DNA from: a virus
Direction: 5' to 3' (one strand)
Length of the DNA: 22,098 bases
Virus record (IMG/VR): IMGVR_UViG_3300025168_000760
Coordinates: 1-22,098 of that record
Shown here: positions 1 through 5,723 of the stretch, piece by piece
Numbering within the stretch: position 1 is the first letter of the stretch
Layout: every line of letters begins with the position of its first letter
Position numbers and translations under genes: made by a program
Notes under the pieces: model-generated
What the model was told of the DNA's origin: nothing
The model's database searches: none
What the model saw: only the letters and a program-made list of their open reading frames with translations

Positions 1-14
1 TTTACATCGGGCAT
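1..14 (-). CDS. start of a further leftward gene (partial)
   Basis: On the minus strand the stop of the amidotransferase gene (TAA at 16-14) overlaps an ATG at 14-12 as TAATG. The codons after it read M-P-D-V and then leave the window. The same one-base overlap joins most genes of this genome, so I infer a coupled downstream gene. Only four codons are visible and no function can be given. Confidence 0.4.
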
Positions 15-1072
15 TAGAAGTTCTCGCTAATCTGTTGTTTAAAAAGCTCAGCTTGACTAGTGTCATCGTAGTCGGAATACAAGTAATATGTCTCTATCTG
101 AGGCCATAACTCGTAAGGTATTTCACTTTCCAATAACCACGTACCATCTTCTTGTATGTAATACCAAGAGCTTGTGTCATCTATGAAAGCCCACTTTATA
201 GAGTGTGCTCTCTCTGATTCAGGCCACAAGTCAGACATTGTATAATCTGAGTCTCTGTAGTATCCTACCTCATCTGCGTAATCTTCAGGGCTTAGCTCGT
301 AAACTGACGTACCATAATTAGTATATGACACGTATTGAGTAGAGACATAATCATATTTTGTCTTTACTACATTTGTAGCTTTGCTATCAAAGTTTCTTAC
401 GTCAAATGAATATAGAGTGTTCGTGTTTAATGAATATATACTTACATCTAATCCCTGAGAGTTAAACGCCTTTTCTAAGAATTCTAGCTCAGAAGCATAA
501 AACAAAGTTTTAGCCTCTGCCCAGTATCCTACGTATAAAGGACGATTAGTCTCACGAGATAAATGTAATTTGGACAAGTTATCTTTAACAAAAGAGATAG
601 CAAAATCGCCGTCAATATGCTTAACTGCTTCTTGAATAGTATTACTATTGTCAATAGATTTAAATATCAGTTCGCTGTCTACTTGACAGGAGGTATTTAA
701 TATCTTTTCCAATTCTCTCACATTATTCAAGCAACCGTTATGAGCACCAATAGTTTTACCAACACGAAAAGGGTGAGCATTATCTTCTGTAACCTCGCCC
801 ATTGTAGCAAACCTCGTATGTCCTAGATATATCGTATTCTGTGATATGTCACGCATACTGAGATTAAACTCCTTTGTATTGACAAACTTTGATGACGGCA
901 GTAATGATTTATAGACTATTGAAGATTGAGGCCCAATGACAGCCAAGCCTGAAGAATGAGAGCCACGGACTTCACTTGCTATTGCAAGATATCTCATGAC
1001 GTTCATCGTCTTCTTAAGCTTTGCAGTCTGAGTAGGCTCAATGCTTCTAGCCATACCATAAATACCACACAT
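14..1072 (-). CDS. stand-alone class II glutamine amidotransferase (Ntn hydrolase)
   Basis: This 352-residue protein begins Met-Cys-Gly-Ile, placing Cys2 as the N-terminal nucleophile exposed after Met removal, as in GlmS, PurF and AsnB glutaminase domains. Other class II motifs follow in order: GHTRFATMG, NAHPF, AHNG and VDSEL (glutamine binding), then GDFAISF. The domain covers about residues 1-215; the remaining 135 or so residues are rich in Tyr, Ser and Asp and match nothing I recognise. No synthetase, isomerase or phosphoribosyltransferase partner domain is fused, so the acceptor of the released ammonia is unknown. Such stand-alone domains occur in large marine phages and may serve nucleotide, base or surface-sugar modification; that is inference. 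AAGGAG lies just upstream of the start. The gene is preceded by a structured leader (1097-1169) and overlaps the next leftward gene by one base. Confidence 0.85.
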   Translation of the reverse strand: MCGIYGMARSIEPTQTAKLKKTMNVMRYLAIASEVRGSHSSGLAVIGPQSSIVYKSLLPSSKFVNTKEFNLSMRDISQNTIYLGHTRFATMGEVTEDNAHPFRVGKTIGAHNGCLNNVRELEKILNTSCQVDSELIFKSIDNSNTIQEAVKHIDGDFAISFVKDNLSKLHLSRETNRPLYVGYWAEAKTLFYASELEFLEKAFNSQGLDVSIYSLNTNTLYSFDVRNFDSKATNVVKTKYDYVSTQYVSYTNYGTSVYELSPEDYADEVGYYRDSDYTMSDLWPESERAHSIKWAFIDDTSSWYYIQEDGTWLLESEIPYELWPQIETYYLYSDYDDTSQAELFKQQISENF

Positions 1073-1096
1073 AATTTGCTCCTTTTTATTAATTAA

Positions 1097-1169
1097 CTTA
1101 CTGACACGAGAGAAAAAAACTATTGGAAAAGCTCTCGTGTTTCGGGCTTATGCCCATCGTCAGAGTAAG
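1097..1169 (-). promoter_or_regulatory. structured leader upstream of the amidotransferase gene
   Basis: The 98-nt gap between the 78-codon gene and the amidotransferase can fold into a three-way-junction-like shape. CTTACT at 1097-1102 can pair with AGTAAG at 1164-1169. Inside it are ACACGAGAG (1104-1112) pairing perfectly with CTCTCGTGT (1132-1140), and a small GGGC-TTAT-GCCC hairpin (1144-1155). As minus-strand RNA it lies immediately 5' of the ribosome binding site. It could be a leader regulating the amidotransferase or a weak terminator for the upstream genes; no U-tract follows the stems, so I favour a leader. Confidence 0.4.
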
Positions 1170-1170
1170 A

Positions 1171-1407
1171 TTATTGTAGGCTATTCTTATACGCCCTCAC
1201 AACGCCTTTGAATAGCTTTTCATCTTCTTTGACATTATATAGAGTATAGTCTACTTGTGTTCTTATCTTAGTTTTCATTGACTTATCTACTCCGAGTTCA
1301 CGGAATAGCTCATAACTATCTTGCTTCACAGCAGTACATAGTTTGACTAGTTTGTCGTATTTATCCTCCAGCTTACGCTGTTTGAGTAGTATTTGTTTTT
1401 CTGTCAT
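1171..1407 (-). CDS. hypothetical protein, 78 residues
   Basis: A small, charged, mostly helical protein rich in Lys and Asp with no recognisable domain. The first 30 residues (KQILLKQRKLEDKYDKLVKL) have the heptad spacing of a coiled coil. Its start lies inside the end of the upstream gene on the same strand (35-nt overlap), so the two are probably cotranscribed. The ribosome binding site is a purine-rich but weak AGAAAG stretch. It belongs to the leftward cluster ending in the amidotransferase. Function unknown. Confidence 0.6.
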   Translation of the reverse strand: MTEKQILLKQRKLEDKYDKLVKLCTAVKQDSYELFRELGVDKSMKTKIRTQVDYTLYNVKEDEKLFKGVVRAYKNSLQ

Positions 1408-1849
1408 CTTCTTTCTCTTTCTTGTGTTGTTTAGTTTTATTTCTCTTATATCTCCATTGTCCCTTTGGTAGTTCTGCAGGTGTCATGGAATTCCTCTCTA
1501 ACTCGTCTATATGTAGAGAGTAATCTTTTACTATCTTAGCATTGATTAATGACGGCTTTCTTTGTAATGAGCCAATCATCTCAGGTATGAGCCTTTCATA
1601 CTTACACCTCATAAGATACTTACGTCTGTTCTGTGCTTGTCTTTCAAGCTTTTTAATATCTTTTTTATATTCCTCATTAAACCCTACTAGAGTGACGCAA
1701 TCACGTATATGAGCAAATTTCGCGGTTAATCGTTTACATGAGTTTACATGACGTGAGCCATGCTTACCTGTGTATACGTTCATCTTATCTGATGCCCTGC
1801 TATCTTGCCTACGCATAGGTGTTGTCTCGTCTGATTTGAAATCTGTCAT
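1373..1849 (-). CDS. hypothetical basic protein, 158 residues
   Basis: This protein is strongly basic, with Arg/Lys runs in the middle (KKLERQAQNRRKYLMRCKYE) and a Lys-rich C-terminus. That composition suggests nucleic-acid binding, but I see no named fold. It is followed by the overlapping 78-residue gene and preceded by a small CxxC protein on the same strand. CGT arginine codons are used alongside AGG and CGA here, whereas rightward genes mostly use AGA; this may mean a different history for the leftward block. A GAGAG stretch about 11 nt upstream could serve as the ribosome binding site. Confidence 0.6.
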   Translation of the reverse strand: MTDFKSDETTPMRRQDSRASDKMNVYTGKHGSRHVNSCKRLTAKFAHIRDCVTLVGFNEEYKKDIKKLERQAQNRRKYLMRCKYERLIPEMIGSLQRKPSLINAKIVKDYSLHIDELERNSMTPAELPKGQWRYKRNKTKQHKKEKEDDRKTNTTQTA

Positions 1850-1862
1850 AATAAATAATCTC

Positions 1863-2276
1863 TCAGTATGCCTGACGCTTGAGCTTAGAAAATCTTTTCT
1901 TCTGTCCTGACATTTTAATGAGGAATTCTTGTTTCATTTCCTCAGCTAATGCAGGGTTAGTGTCTATGCGTCTGTGTATTGAGTAATTACCTTGTAATGA
2001 CGCTATCTCAATTGCAGTATCTATCTTAGCGAACCTCACATGTTTCAATAGTCCGTCCCATGTCTGTGCTAATGTGTCGTATACTACGCTCAGTTCCTTA
2101 TCAGGGCAGAGTTTAGATATCATATCGCTTGTCATTATAAGCTCATACAAATTATCATCTCTTACACTTATGATTGCTGTCATATCAGACGGCATTTCCT
2201 CGATAGGTGTTTTAGTGACAACTGATTGCTTACATGTCGGGCAAGTATGTTTGTCAGTAATGTAATGTTGTGTCAT
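1863..2276 (-). CDS. hypothetical protein with N-terminal CxxC knuckle, 137 residues
   Basis: Residues 12-15 read C-P-T-C, a typical zinc-knuckle half-site, preceded by His at 4 and 10. Another Cys lies at 57, but no second CxxC pair is present, so zinc binding is only possible. The rest is a mixed alpha/beta sequence ending in a basic tail. It is the first gene of the leftward cluster, reading away from the divergent intergenic region, with GAGGG about 11 nt upstream of the ATG. I do not recognise the family. Confidence 0.6.
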   Translation of the reverse strand: MTQHYITDKHTCPTCKQSVVTKTPIEEMPSDMTAIISVRDDNLYELIMTSDMISKLCPDKELSVVYDTLAQTWDGLLKHVRFAKIDTAIEIASLQGNYSIHRRIDTNPALAEEMKQEFLIKMSGQKKRFSKLKRQAY

Positions 2277-2359
2277 AATATTAATATACCCTCAGTATAG
2301 TTGTTTAGTGTGAATATTTTTCATCTACTTAATTTACTAAATAATAGGGAATATACCTA

Positions 2360-2392
2360 CATGTTTGTATGAGCGTGCCATGTTTGTACGAG
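2360..2392. repeat. two tandem near-identical 14-mers, 19-bp period
   Basis: CATGTTTGTATGAG at 2360-2373 is followed by CATGTTTGTACGAG at 2379-2392, differing at one base in 14. The 19-bp spacing is close to two helical turns, so a DNA-binding protein could occupy both copies on the same face. The position in the divergent intergenic region suggests an operator or origin element. Confidence 0.55.
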
Positions 2393-2421
2393 GGCCCTTT
2401 GTCCTGCTGTGTTAATGGGGG

Positions 2422-2508
2422 TTTGCTGAGGCAGGAGCGAACGGAGTGGTGTAGATTTGCGGAGCTTAGCAACACGGAGTGAGCGTCTAGCTATCCTGCC
2501 TCAGCAAA
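2422..2508. repeat. perfect 15-bp inverted repeat with 57-nt loop
   Basis: TTTGCTGAGGCAGGA at 2422-2436 is the exact reverse complement of TCCTGCCTCAGCAAA at 2494-2508. The enclosed 57 nt is relatively GC-rich and contains two CGGAGTG copies and a possible inner stem (TTGC with GCAA). No T-tract follows on either strand, so it is not an ordinary terminator. It may be a structured RNA or a replication or regulatory element. Confidence 0.6.
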
Positions 2509-2540
2509 AATAGCTCATTATCCTGCCCTGTTATCCTGCC
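2492..2540. repeat. three TATCCTGCC direct repeats
   Basis: TATCCTGCC occurs at 2492-2500, 2519-2527 and 2532-2540. The first copy overlaps the right arm of the 15-bp inverted repeat. The spacings are irregular (27 and 13 bp). They could be protein-binding sites at the divergent promoter; this is inference from position only. Confidence 0.45.
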
Positions 2541-2717
2541 CAGCCCAACCAATTTTTAATTATACATAATCAGGTGTCTTACTGTTGAACAAGTATTTTA
2601 AATATGTTTAGGAGGGTAACGTATTTAGAGCTATATTCTTATATGACAACAAATAACAACGGAACAAAATACTTTGGCGAAACCACCGCCGATTTTAAGA
2701 AAGGAGAAAATGATACA

Positions 2718-3152
2718 ATGTCGGAAAAGAAAAAAACGATTGCTTTACAAAAGCAAAGTTATAATTCTCAACGTGCTACGGCTGTTAAGTTTGACGAAGC
2801 AAGAGCAAACAAAAACACGCCAACTGAGGTACTAGCAATCCTACCAGAAATAAGCGAAGAATATAAATCGCATACTGAGGAGTTTGATGCTACATACCAC
2901 GAGAAACACGCGAGAAGTCAAGGAAAAGCTTTTTTGAGAACTGAGGTTAAAAACTCGGATAATCTTTATAAATATGCTGAAAAGCTTAATAAGGAAATTG
3001 CTCAAAGAGGGTTAAAAGATACTGACGGATTTGTCAAGGTGTTTTATATTACTACACCTAAGTTGGTTAGTGTAAGTCAAGAGTATAAAGACTTATTTCC
3101 TAAATCTGTTATAACTCAGCAAAACAAACTAAACAAAACCGAAAAGGTTTAA
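2718..3152 (+). CDS. hypothetical protein, 144 residues
   Basis: A hydrophilic, Lys/Glu-rich protein with no recognised domain; the middle (residues 45-95) looks helical. I chose ATG 2718 because AAGGAG at 2701-2706 sits 11 nt upstream. In-frame ATGs at 2643 and 2604 would add 25 or 38 residues but lack a well-placed ribosome binding site. The gene stands alone between the divergent intergenic region and the long non-coding region. A structured RNA follows directly, so the latter may be its 3' untranslated region. Confidence 0.65.
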   Translation: MSEKKKTIALQKQSYNSQRATAVKFDEARANKNTPTEVLAILPEISEEYKSHTEEFDATYHEKHARSQGKAFLRTEVKNSDNLYKYAEKLNKEIAQRGLKDTDGFVKVFYITTPKLVSVSQEYKDLFPKSVITQQNKLNKTEKV

Positions 3153-3168
3153 TTAGTTAAATTGGTTG

Positions 3169-3192
3169 TGTGGGGTAGGTTGTCGCCTCACA
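3169..3192 (+). ncRNA. small hairpin 5' of the long rod
   Basis: TGTGGGG at 3169-3175 pairs with CCTCACA at 3186-3192; the one non-Watson-Crick position is a G-U pair in plus-strand RNA. Part of the left arm (TTGTGTGG, 3166-3173) also matches CCACACAA (3222-3229) in the long rod, so the two folds could be mutually exclusive. Confidence 0.45.
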
Positions 3193-3216
3193 TTGTACCA
3201 ATATCACGCGTAAAAC

Positions 3217-3391
3217 CTCAGCCACACAAATAACGATGAGCCACGGAGTATCGGGGGTATAACTCTGAGCTGTCCCTTGACTCACTTTTATGTTCTGCGG
3301 CAGCAGGTTATAAAATGTGTCAATGGGCTAGAAGCTCTTAGAGTTATGTACCCGTGATACTCTGTGGTTCAAGGTTATTTGTGTGGCTGAG
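3217..3391 (+). ncRNA. 175-nt rod-like structured RNA candidate
   Basis: Positions 3217-3234 pair perfectly with 3374-3391 (18 bp). After a symmetric 2x2 loop, 3237-3252 pair with 3356-3371 (14 Watson-Crick and two G-U). Next, 3253-3269 pair with 3337-3353 (13 Watson-Crick, three G-U, one G-A). After an internal loop the fold continues with CCC/GGG and TTGAC/GTCAA (3274-3281 with 3319-3327), then TTTTAT/ATAAAA (3286-3291 with 3310-3315). It ends in CTGC-GGCA-GCAG (3295-3306). Five of six imperfect positions in the second and third helices are G-U when read as plus-strand RNA and would be A-C mismatches in minus-strand RNA, which points to selection on a plus-strand transcript. I match it to no known RNA family. 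The length resembles 6S-type rods, but I see no basis to call it one. Confidence 0.7.
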
Positions 3392-3451
3392 CGTAGCGAA
3401 GCCTAACTAAAAAACCAAATTTTCAACCAAATACTTGAATTTCTAATTAGG

Positions 3452-3471
3452 AAAAGGGGCACGCCTCTTTT
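3452..3471 (+). terminator. compact intrinsic terminator
   Basis: AAAAGGGG (3452-3459), loop CACG, then CCTCTTTT (3464-3471) form an 8-bp stem with one G-U pair on the plus strand, flanked by A- and T-tracts. It would end a transcript carrying the upstream gene and the structured RNA. The A-tract on the other side could let it act on minus-strand transcription as well. Confidence 0.65.
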
Positions 3472-3603
3472 ATATGAAAAGAAGCGGACACAAAATCGTG
3501 TAATTTTTTGAGTTTTGTAACTTTTTCAACGTTTTGGCTAATTATTCCCTAAGGTTGGTTAAATTTCGGGGTTTGAAATAAAAAATTTTCGGATTTAGAG
3601 CCC

Positions 3604-3620
3604 CTCTGAGTTACTCAGAG
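3604..3620. repeat. perfect 7-bp palindromic hairpin
   Basis: CTCTGAG (3604-3610), loop TTA, CTCAGAG (3614-3620). No T-tract follows directly. It may be an operator or a small RNA hairpin next to the second palindrome at 3629-3659. Confidence 0.5.
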
Positions 3621-3628
3621 TACATATT

Positions 3629-3659
3629 TAATATAATGTTTGTAAAAGCCATTATATTA
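3629..3659. repeat. perfect 10-bp AT-rich inverted repeat
   Basis: TAATATAATG (3629-3638) is the exact reverse complement of CATTATATTA (3650-3659), separated by 11 nt. The purely AT composition makes it easy to open. It sits 9 nt after the CTCTGAG hairpin. Confidence 0.5.
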
Positions 3660-3781
3660 CTCTATTCTTTCTCTAGTTTCCGTGCTTCGCACTCCAAAAA
3701 ATAAGAAATCGACTTGATTGCTGTCAAATGTTATTTTAAGTTATTGAAATATAATTGTTAAATATTTTATATAAATAAGTG

Positions 3782-3809
3782 TTGACACAGGTAGAATAAT
3801 ACTACTAAT
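3782..3809 (+). promoter_or_regulatory. candidate sigma70-type promoter
   Basis: TTGACA (3782-3787) is a perfect -35 consensus; ACTAAT (3804-3809) after a 16-bp spacer is a weak -10 (4/6). It would drive the rightward run of genes starting at 3846. A GGGAGA ribosome binding site follows at 3833-3838. Confidence 0.35.
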
Positions 3810-3845
3810 TTGGCTTGTATTTAATTAAAATAGGGAGAAAATACA

Positions 3846-4151
3846 ATGGATAAATTAGGCAATATAGAGTTAGGTGGTCACGAATATAGTGTAATCATAC
3901 AAGAACTTATTTCACCGAATCCTGGTACAGATTTATATGGAAGACATGAAATAACACAGAATCAAATTCTTATCAACGAAGTGTTAACCTTAGATAGAGC
4001 TAAGGAAACGCTTATTCACGAGGTTTTACACGGTATCTTAGTCAATTCAGGACAAGAACACCCTGAAAACATTATCGACGCATTAGCAAACGGATTGTTC
4101 CAATTAGGTATAGGAGATGTATTATGGAAAAAAGTACAGAAAAAATCCTAG
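3846..4151 (+). CDS. small HExxH metallopeptidase-like protein
   Basis: This 101-residue protein carries a zinc-peptidase motif, LIHEVLHGIL, with His58, Glu59 and His62. A likely third-ligand region follows at residues 71-74 (E-H-P-E). The layout fits the ImmA/IrrE- or SprT-like 'tLlHEllHai' family common in phages. The first 50 residues would form the beta strands that precede the active-site helix. Most members are of similar size and unknown substrate; some cleave phage or host regulators, but nothing here tells which. GGGAGA lies 7 nt upstream of the ATG. It is the first gene of the rightward run, directly after the long non-coding region and the candidate promoter, so it is probably expressed early. 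Confidence 0.75.
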   Translation: MDKLGNIELGGHEYSVIIQELISPNPGTDLYGRHEITQNQILINEVLTLDRAKETLIHEVLHGILVNSGQEHPENIIDALANGLFQLGIGDVLWKKVQKKS

Positions 4152-4282
4152 AAGCAAAGAAAAATAAGGATTATAAGCTAGTTCAGCAATTACAGCAAGA
4201 ATTAGATATACTTAGAAAATTAGAAGATAAACCTGATATGGAGGACTTTCCAAAACATGGAACAAAAAACAACAACAGCTGA
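4124..4282 (+). CDS. small coiled-coil-like peptide, 52 residues
   Basis: A short gene overlapping the metallopeptidase gene by 28 nt and the next gene by 26 nt, in other frames. It is supported by AGGAG at 4112-4116, seven bases before its ATG, and by the fact that it fills the only gap between two real genes. The product is Lys/Glu/Gln-rich; residues 5-36 have heptad-like Leu/Ile spacing (LVQQLQQELDILRKLE), so a helical coiled coil is likely. I recognise no family. Confidence 0.55.
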   Translation: MEKSTEKILEAKKNKDYKLVQQLQQELDILRKLEDKPDMEDFPKHGTKNNNS

Positions 4283-4616
4283 AGATACAGTATTACATAT
4301 AAAAGACAACTTTCCTGAAACAGAGCACGAGTTTCAAAAGATACTTAATACTATGTATATGACATTTTGTAAAAAACAATTTGACTACGGACCTGGCAAT
4401 ATTGCTATGGGAACTCAATTAAAATCGGAGGAAGAAGTCAATATAGCCCTATTAGGTATTATAGTAAGGCTAAACGATAAGATAAACCGACTAGTTAACC
4501 TTTCAACTAAACATAACTTCAAAGCTCAAAATGAGCCTATAGAAGATGCATTTTTAGATACTGCTGTATATGCAGTGATGGCGTTAATAGTTAAAAACCA
4601 GAAATGGGGTAAATAA
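4257..4616 (+). CDS. DUF1599/MazG-like nucleotide-modification-associated protein
   Basis: 119 residues matching the pattern of nucleotide modification associated domain 1 (DUF1599). The central F-C-K-K-x-x-D-Y-G-P-G-N motif (residues 37-48) is followed by an I-x-V-R-x-x-D-K-x-x-R-L helix (69-79). The C-terminal helix has the E-D-A-F-L-D-T-A-V-Y-A signature (96-106). The helices with acidic and Arg/Lys pairs resemble the MazG-like all-alpha NTP pyrophosphohydrolase fold, and family members are often found near genes for modified nucleotides in phages. The actual substrate is unknown. GGAGG lies 12 nt upstream of the ATG. The stop overlaps the next start as TAATG. Confidence 0.75.
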   Translation: MEQKTTTAEDTVLHIKDNFPETEHEFQKILNTMYMTFCKKQFDYGPGNIAMGTQLKSEEEVNIALLGIIVRLNDKINRLVNLSTKHNFKAQNEPIEDAFLDTAVYAVMALIVKNQKWGK

Positions 4617-4741
4617 TGGCTAAAGCTAAAAAAACAACCTCAAAAAGAGGGCGTAAGAAAAAAGCGTTAACTTTTTGGGATAAAGTAGCAAGAGGAGTAG
4701 AAAGAGTATTTTCTACTGCGTTTCCAAAGAGAGCAAAATAA
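4616..4741 (+). CDS. small basic protein, 41 residues
   Basis: This short gene exactly bridges its neighbours with TAATG overlaps on both sides, which is strong evidence that it is real. The N-terminal 17 residues (MAKAKKTTSKRGRKKKA) are almost all Lys/Arg. The rest (LTFWDKVARGVERVFSTAFP) looks like an amphipathic helix. It could bind nucleic acid or a membrane surface. It is one of several tiny lysine-rich proteins in this genome. Confidence 0.65.
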   Translation: MAKAKKTTSKRGRKKKALTFWDKVARGVERVFSTAFPKRAK

Positions 4742-5469
4742 TGGCTGGAATAAAATGGACAGATGAAGAAATAGTAATTATTACTCAATATACTAGAACA
4801 ATTAAATCTGCATTCGAACTATATCAAGAAATACGTAAAGCCGGATATAATAGAACGTATAAGGCTGTAACTAAGAAAATAGAAACAATGGGATTTAGAA
4901 AACCTTCTAGATTTAATTCTGGACATGAGATTACTATTGGATACCTAGACATTGAAGCTACGGGATTTAATGCTAATATTGATGTAATGTTATCTTGGTG
5001 TTTAAAAGGAAGAGATAATAGGAAAGTAGGAGGAGCTTGTATAACCAGAGAAGAGCTAATGTCTGAAAACCAAGATGCAAGAATAGTTGAATTGCTAGTA
5101 GAGGAAATGAATAAGTATGACGTAGTAGTTACTTACTATGGAACTAGGTTCGATATTCCTTTTATTAGGACTAGAGCCTTGTATCACGGAACTTACTTTC
5201 CAATGCATAGACAAAAATCACACAAGGACCTATACTATACAGTAAAGTCTAAGTTAAAACTGCATAGGTCTTCATTGGCAGCAGCAACAGAGTTTTTTGG
5301 AATAAATGGTAAAACGAGAGTAAAACCAGAATATTGGCAAAAAGCAAGATTCGGTGACCCTAAGTCACTGAAGTATGTTTACGAGCACAATGTTTCCGAT
5401 GTAGTGATTTTAGAAAAGCTTCATAAGAAGATAGAAGAATACGGTGCACCTACCGTTAACCCAATATAG
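4741..5469 (+). CDS. Myb/SANT-like domain fused to RNase H-fold (DEDD) 3'-5' exonuclease
   Basis: Residues 1-55 resemble a homeodomain/Myb-like unit (W6-TDEE start, then RTYKAVTKKIETMG, like RTxxAVxxK-xxxG), suggesting DNA binding. Residues 64-235 match the RNase_H_2 (YprB-like, DnaQ superfamily) exonuclease pattern: D70-I-E72 in YLDIEATG, D138 in YYGTRFDIPF, and D220 in EHNVSDVVILEKL. These give the four acidic residues for two-metal catalysis. The protein probably trims or degrades DNA or RNA ends during replication, recombination or host takeover. It is coupled to the upstream small basic gene by TAATG and lies four genes before TerL, so a role in end processing before packaging is possible but unproven. 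Confidence 0.8.
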   Translation: MAGIKWTDEEIVIITQYTRTIKSAFELYQEIRKAGYNRTYKAVTKKIETMGFRKPSRFNSGHEITIGYLDIEATGFNANIDVMLSWCLKGRDNRKVGGACITREELMSENQDARIVELLVEEMNKYDVVVTYYGTRFDIPFIRTRALYHGTYFPMHRQKSHKDLYYTVKSKLKLHRSSLAAATEFFGINGKTRVKPEYWQKARFGDPKSLKYVYEHNVSDVVILEKLHKKIEEYGAPTVNPI

Positions 5470-5477
5470 GAGAGAAA

Positions 5478-5714
5478 ATGAGTGAAGATAAAAAACTTAA
5501 ACTTGTATTAGATGATAAAGAATACGAATTTGAGATAGAAGACCTTTCGCAAGAAGGTCAAGCTCAGTATACTAGAGCGAATCAATTAGCTGGAGAACTA
5601 ATGAGATTGGACCAACAATCTAACGAATTAAGATTTCTTGCTAATAATTATATTCGTTTTGTTACTGATGAACTAGATAAGGATAAATCTGTTGACGACA
5701 AGAGTAAAAAATAG
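5478..5714 (+). CDS. DUF6447-like small protein
   Basis: 78 acidic residues. The pattern is a short beta hairpin (KLVLDDKEYEFEIEDLS) followed by a long helix with a regular Leu/Ala spacing (EGQAQYTRANQLAGELMRLD and onward). This fits the phage family 'IDGKEYDLDSLS-EAKxQLxSLQ...RLQAQLA', which I recall as DUF6447; it is of unknown function and often lies near packaging genes in marine phages. AGGAGAGAAA precedes the ATG, giving a strong ribosome binding site. The acidic tail and the helix suggest an oligomer or a binding partner. Confidence 0.6.
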   Translation: MSEDKKLKLVLDDKEYEFEIEDLSQEGQAQYTRANQLAGELMRLDQQSNELRFLANNYIRFVTDELDKDKSVDDKSKK

Positions 5715-5723
5715 TTACATTAT

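Larger units (their letters stand above)
2277..2717. other. divergent intergenic region
   Basis: This stretch separates the leftward cluster from the rightward genes and must carry promoters for at least one direction, though I find no convincing -35/-10 pair. It holds two tandem 14-bp near-identical repeats (2360-2392), a perfect 15-bp inverted repeat (2422-2508), three TATCCTGCC copies (2492, 2519, 2532) and an AT-rich stretch before the next gene. An open frame extends the downstream gene upstream to 2604, but ribosome binding site placement favours a start at 2718. Confidence 0.5.
3472..3845. other. AT-rich non-coding stretch with two hairpins
   Basis: No credible gene lies here. It contains two palindromes, a very AT-rich segment (about 3720-3780) and a candidate promoter before the metallopeptidase gene. 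An AT-rich region with clustered hairpins in a gene-free gap would fit a replication origin. There is no replication gene in the window to support this, so it stays a suggestion. Confidence 0.4.

Noticed and set aside
2074-2265. 63-codon plus-strand open frame opposite the CxxC gene
   Set aside because: Lies antisense inside a better-supported gene, has no ribosome binding site and reads as low-complexity Ser/Leu/Ile sequence.
2360-2392. Tandem repeats as a CRISPR array
   Set aside because: Only two short copies with a 5-bp interval and no cas genes.
2710-2835. 41-codon frame starting at ATG 2710, closer to the AAGGAG
   Set aside because: Runs inside the longer frame, is only Arg/Lys/Leu-rich shadow sequence and ends early; the frame from 2718 is far longer.
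3217-3391. Rod as a MITE or insertion element with terminal inverted repeats
   Set aside because: No target-site duplication flanks the arms, pairing extends through the whole element, and mismatches are G-U biased on one strand.
3770-3777. TATAAATA, identical to the T4 late-promoter core
   Set aside because: A single 8-mer in a very AT-rich gap is expected by chance, and no T4-like late-transcription genes or further copies at late genes were seen.
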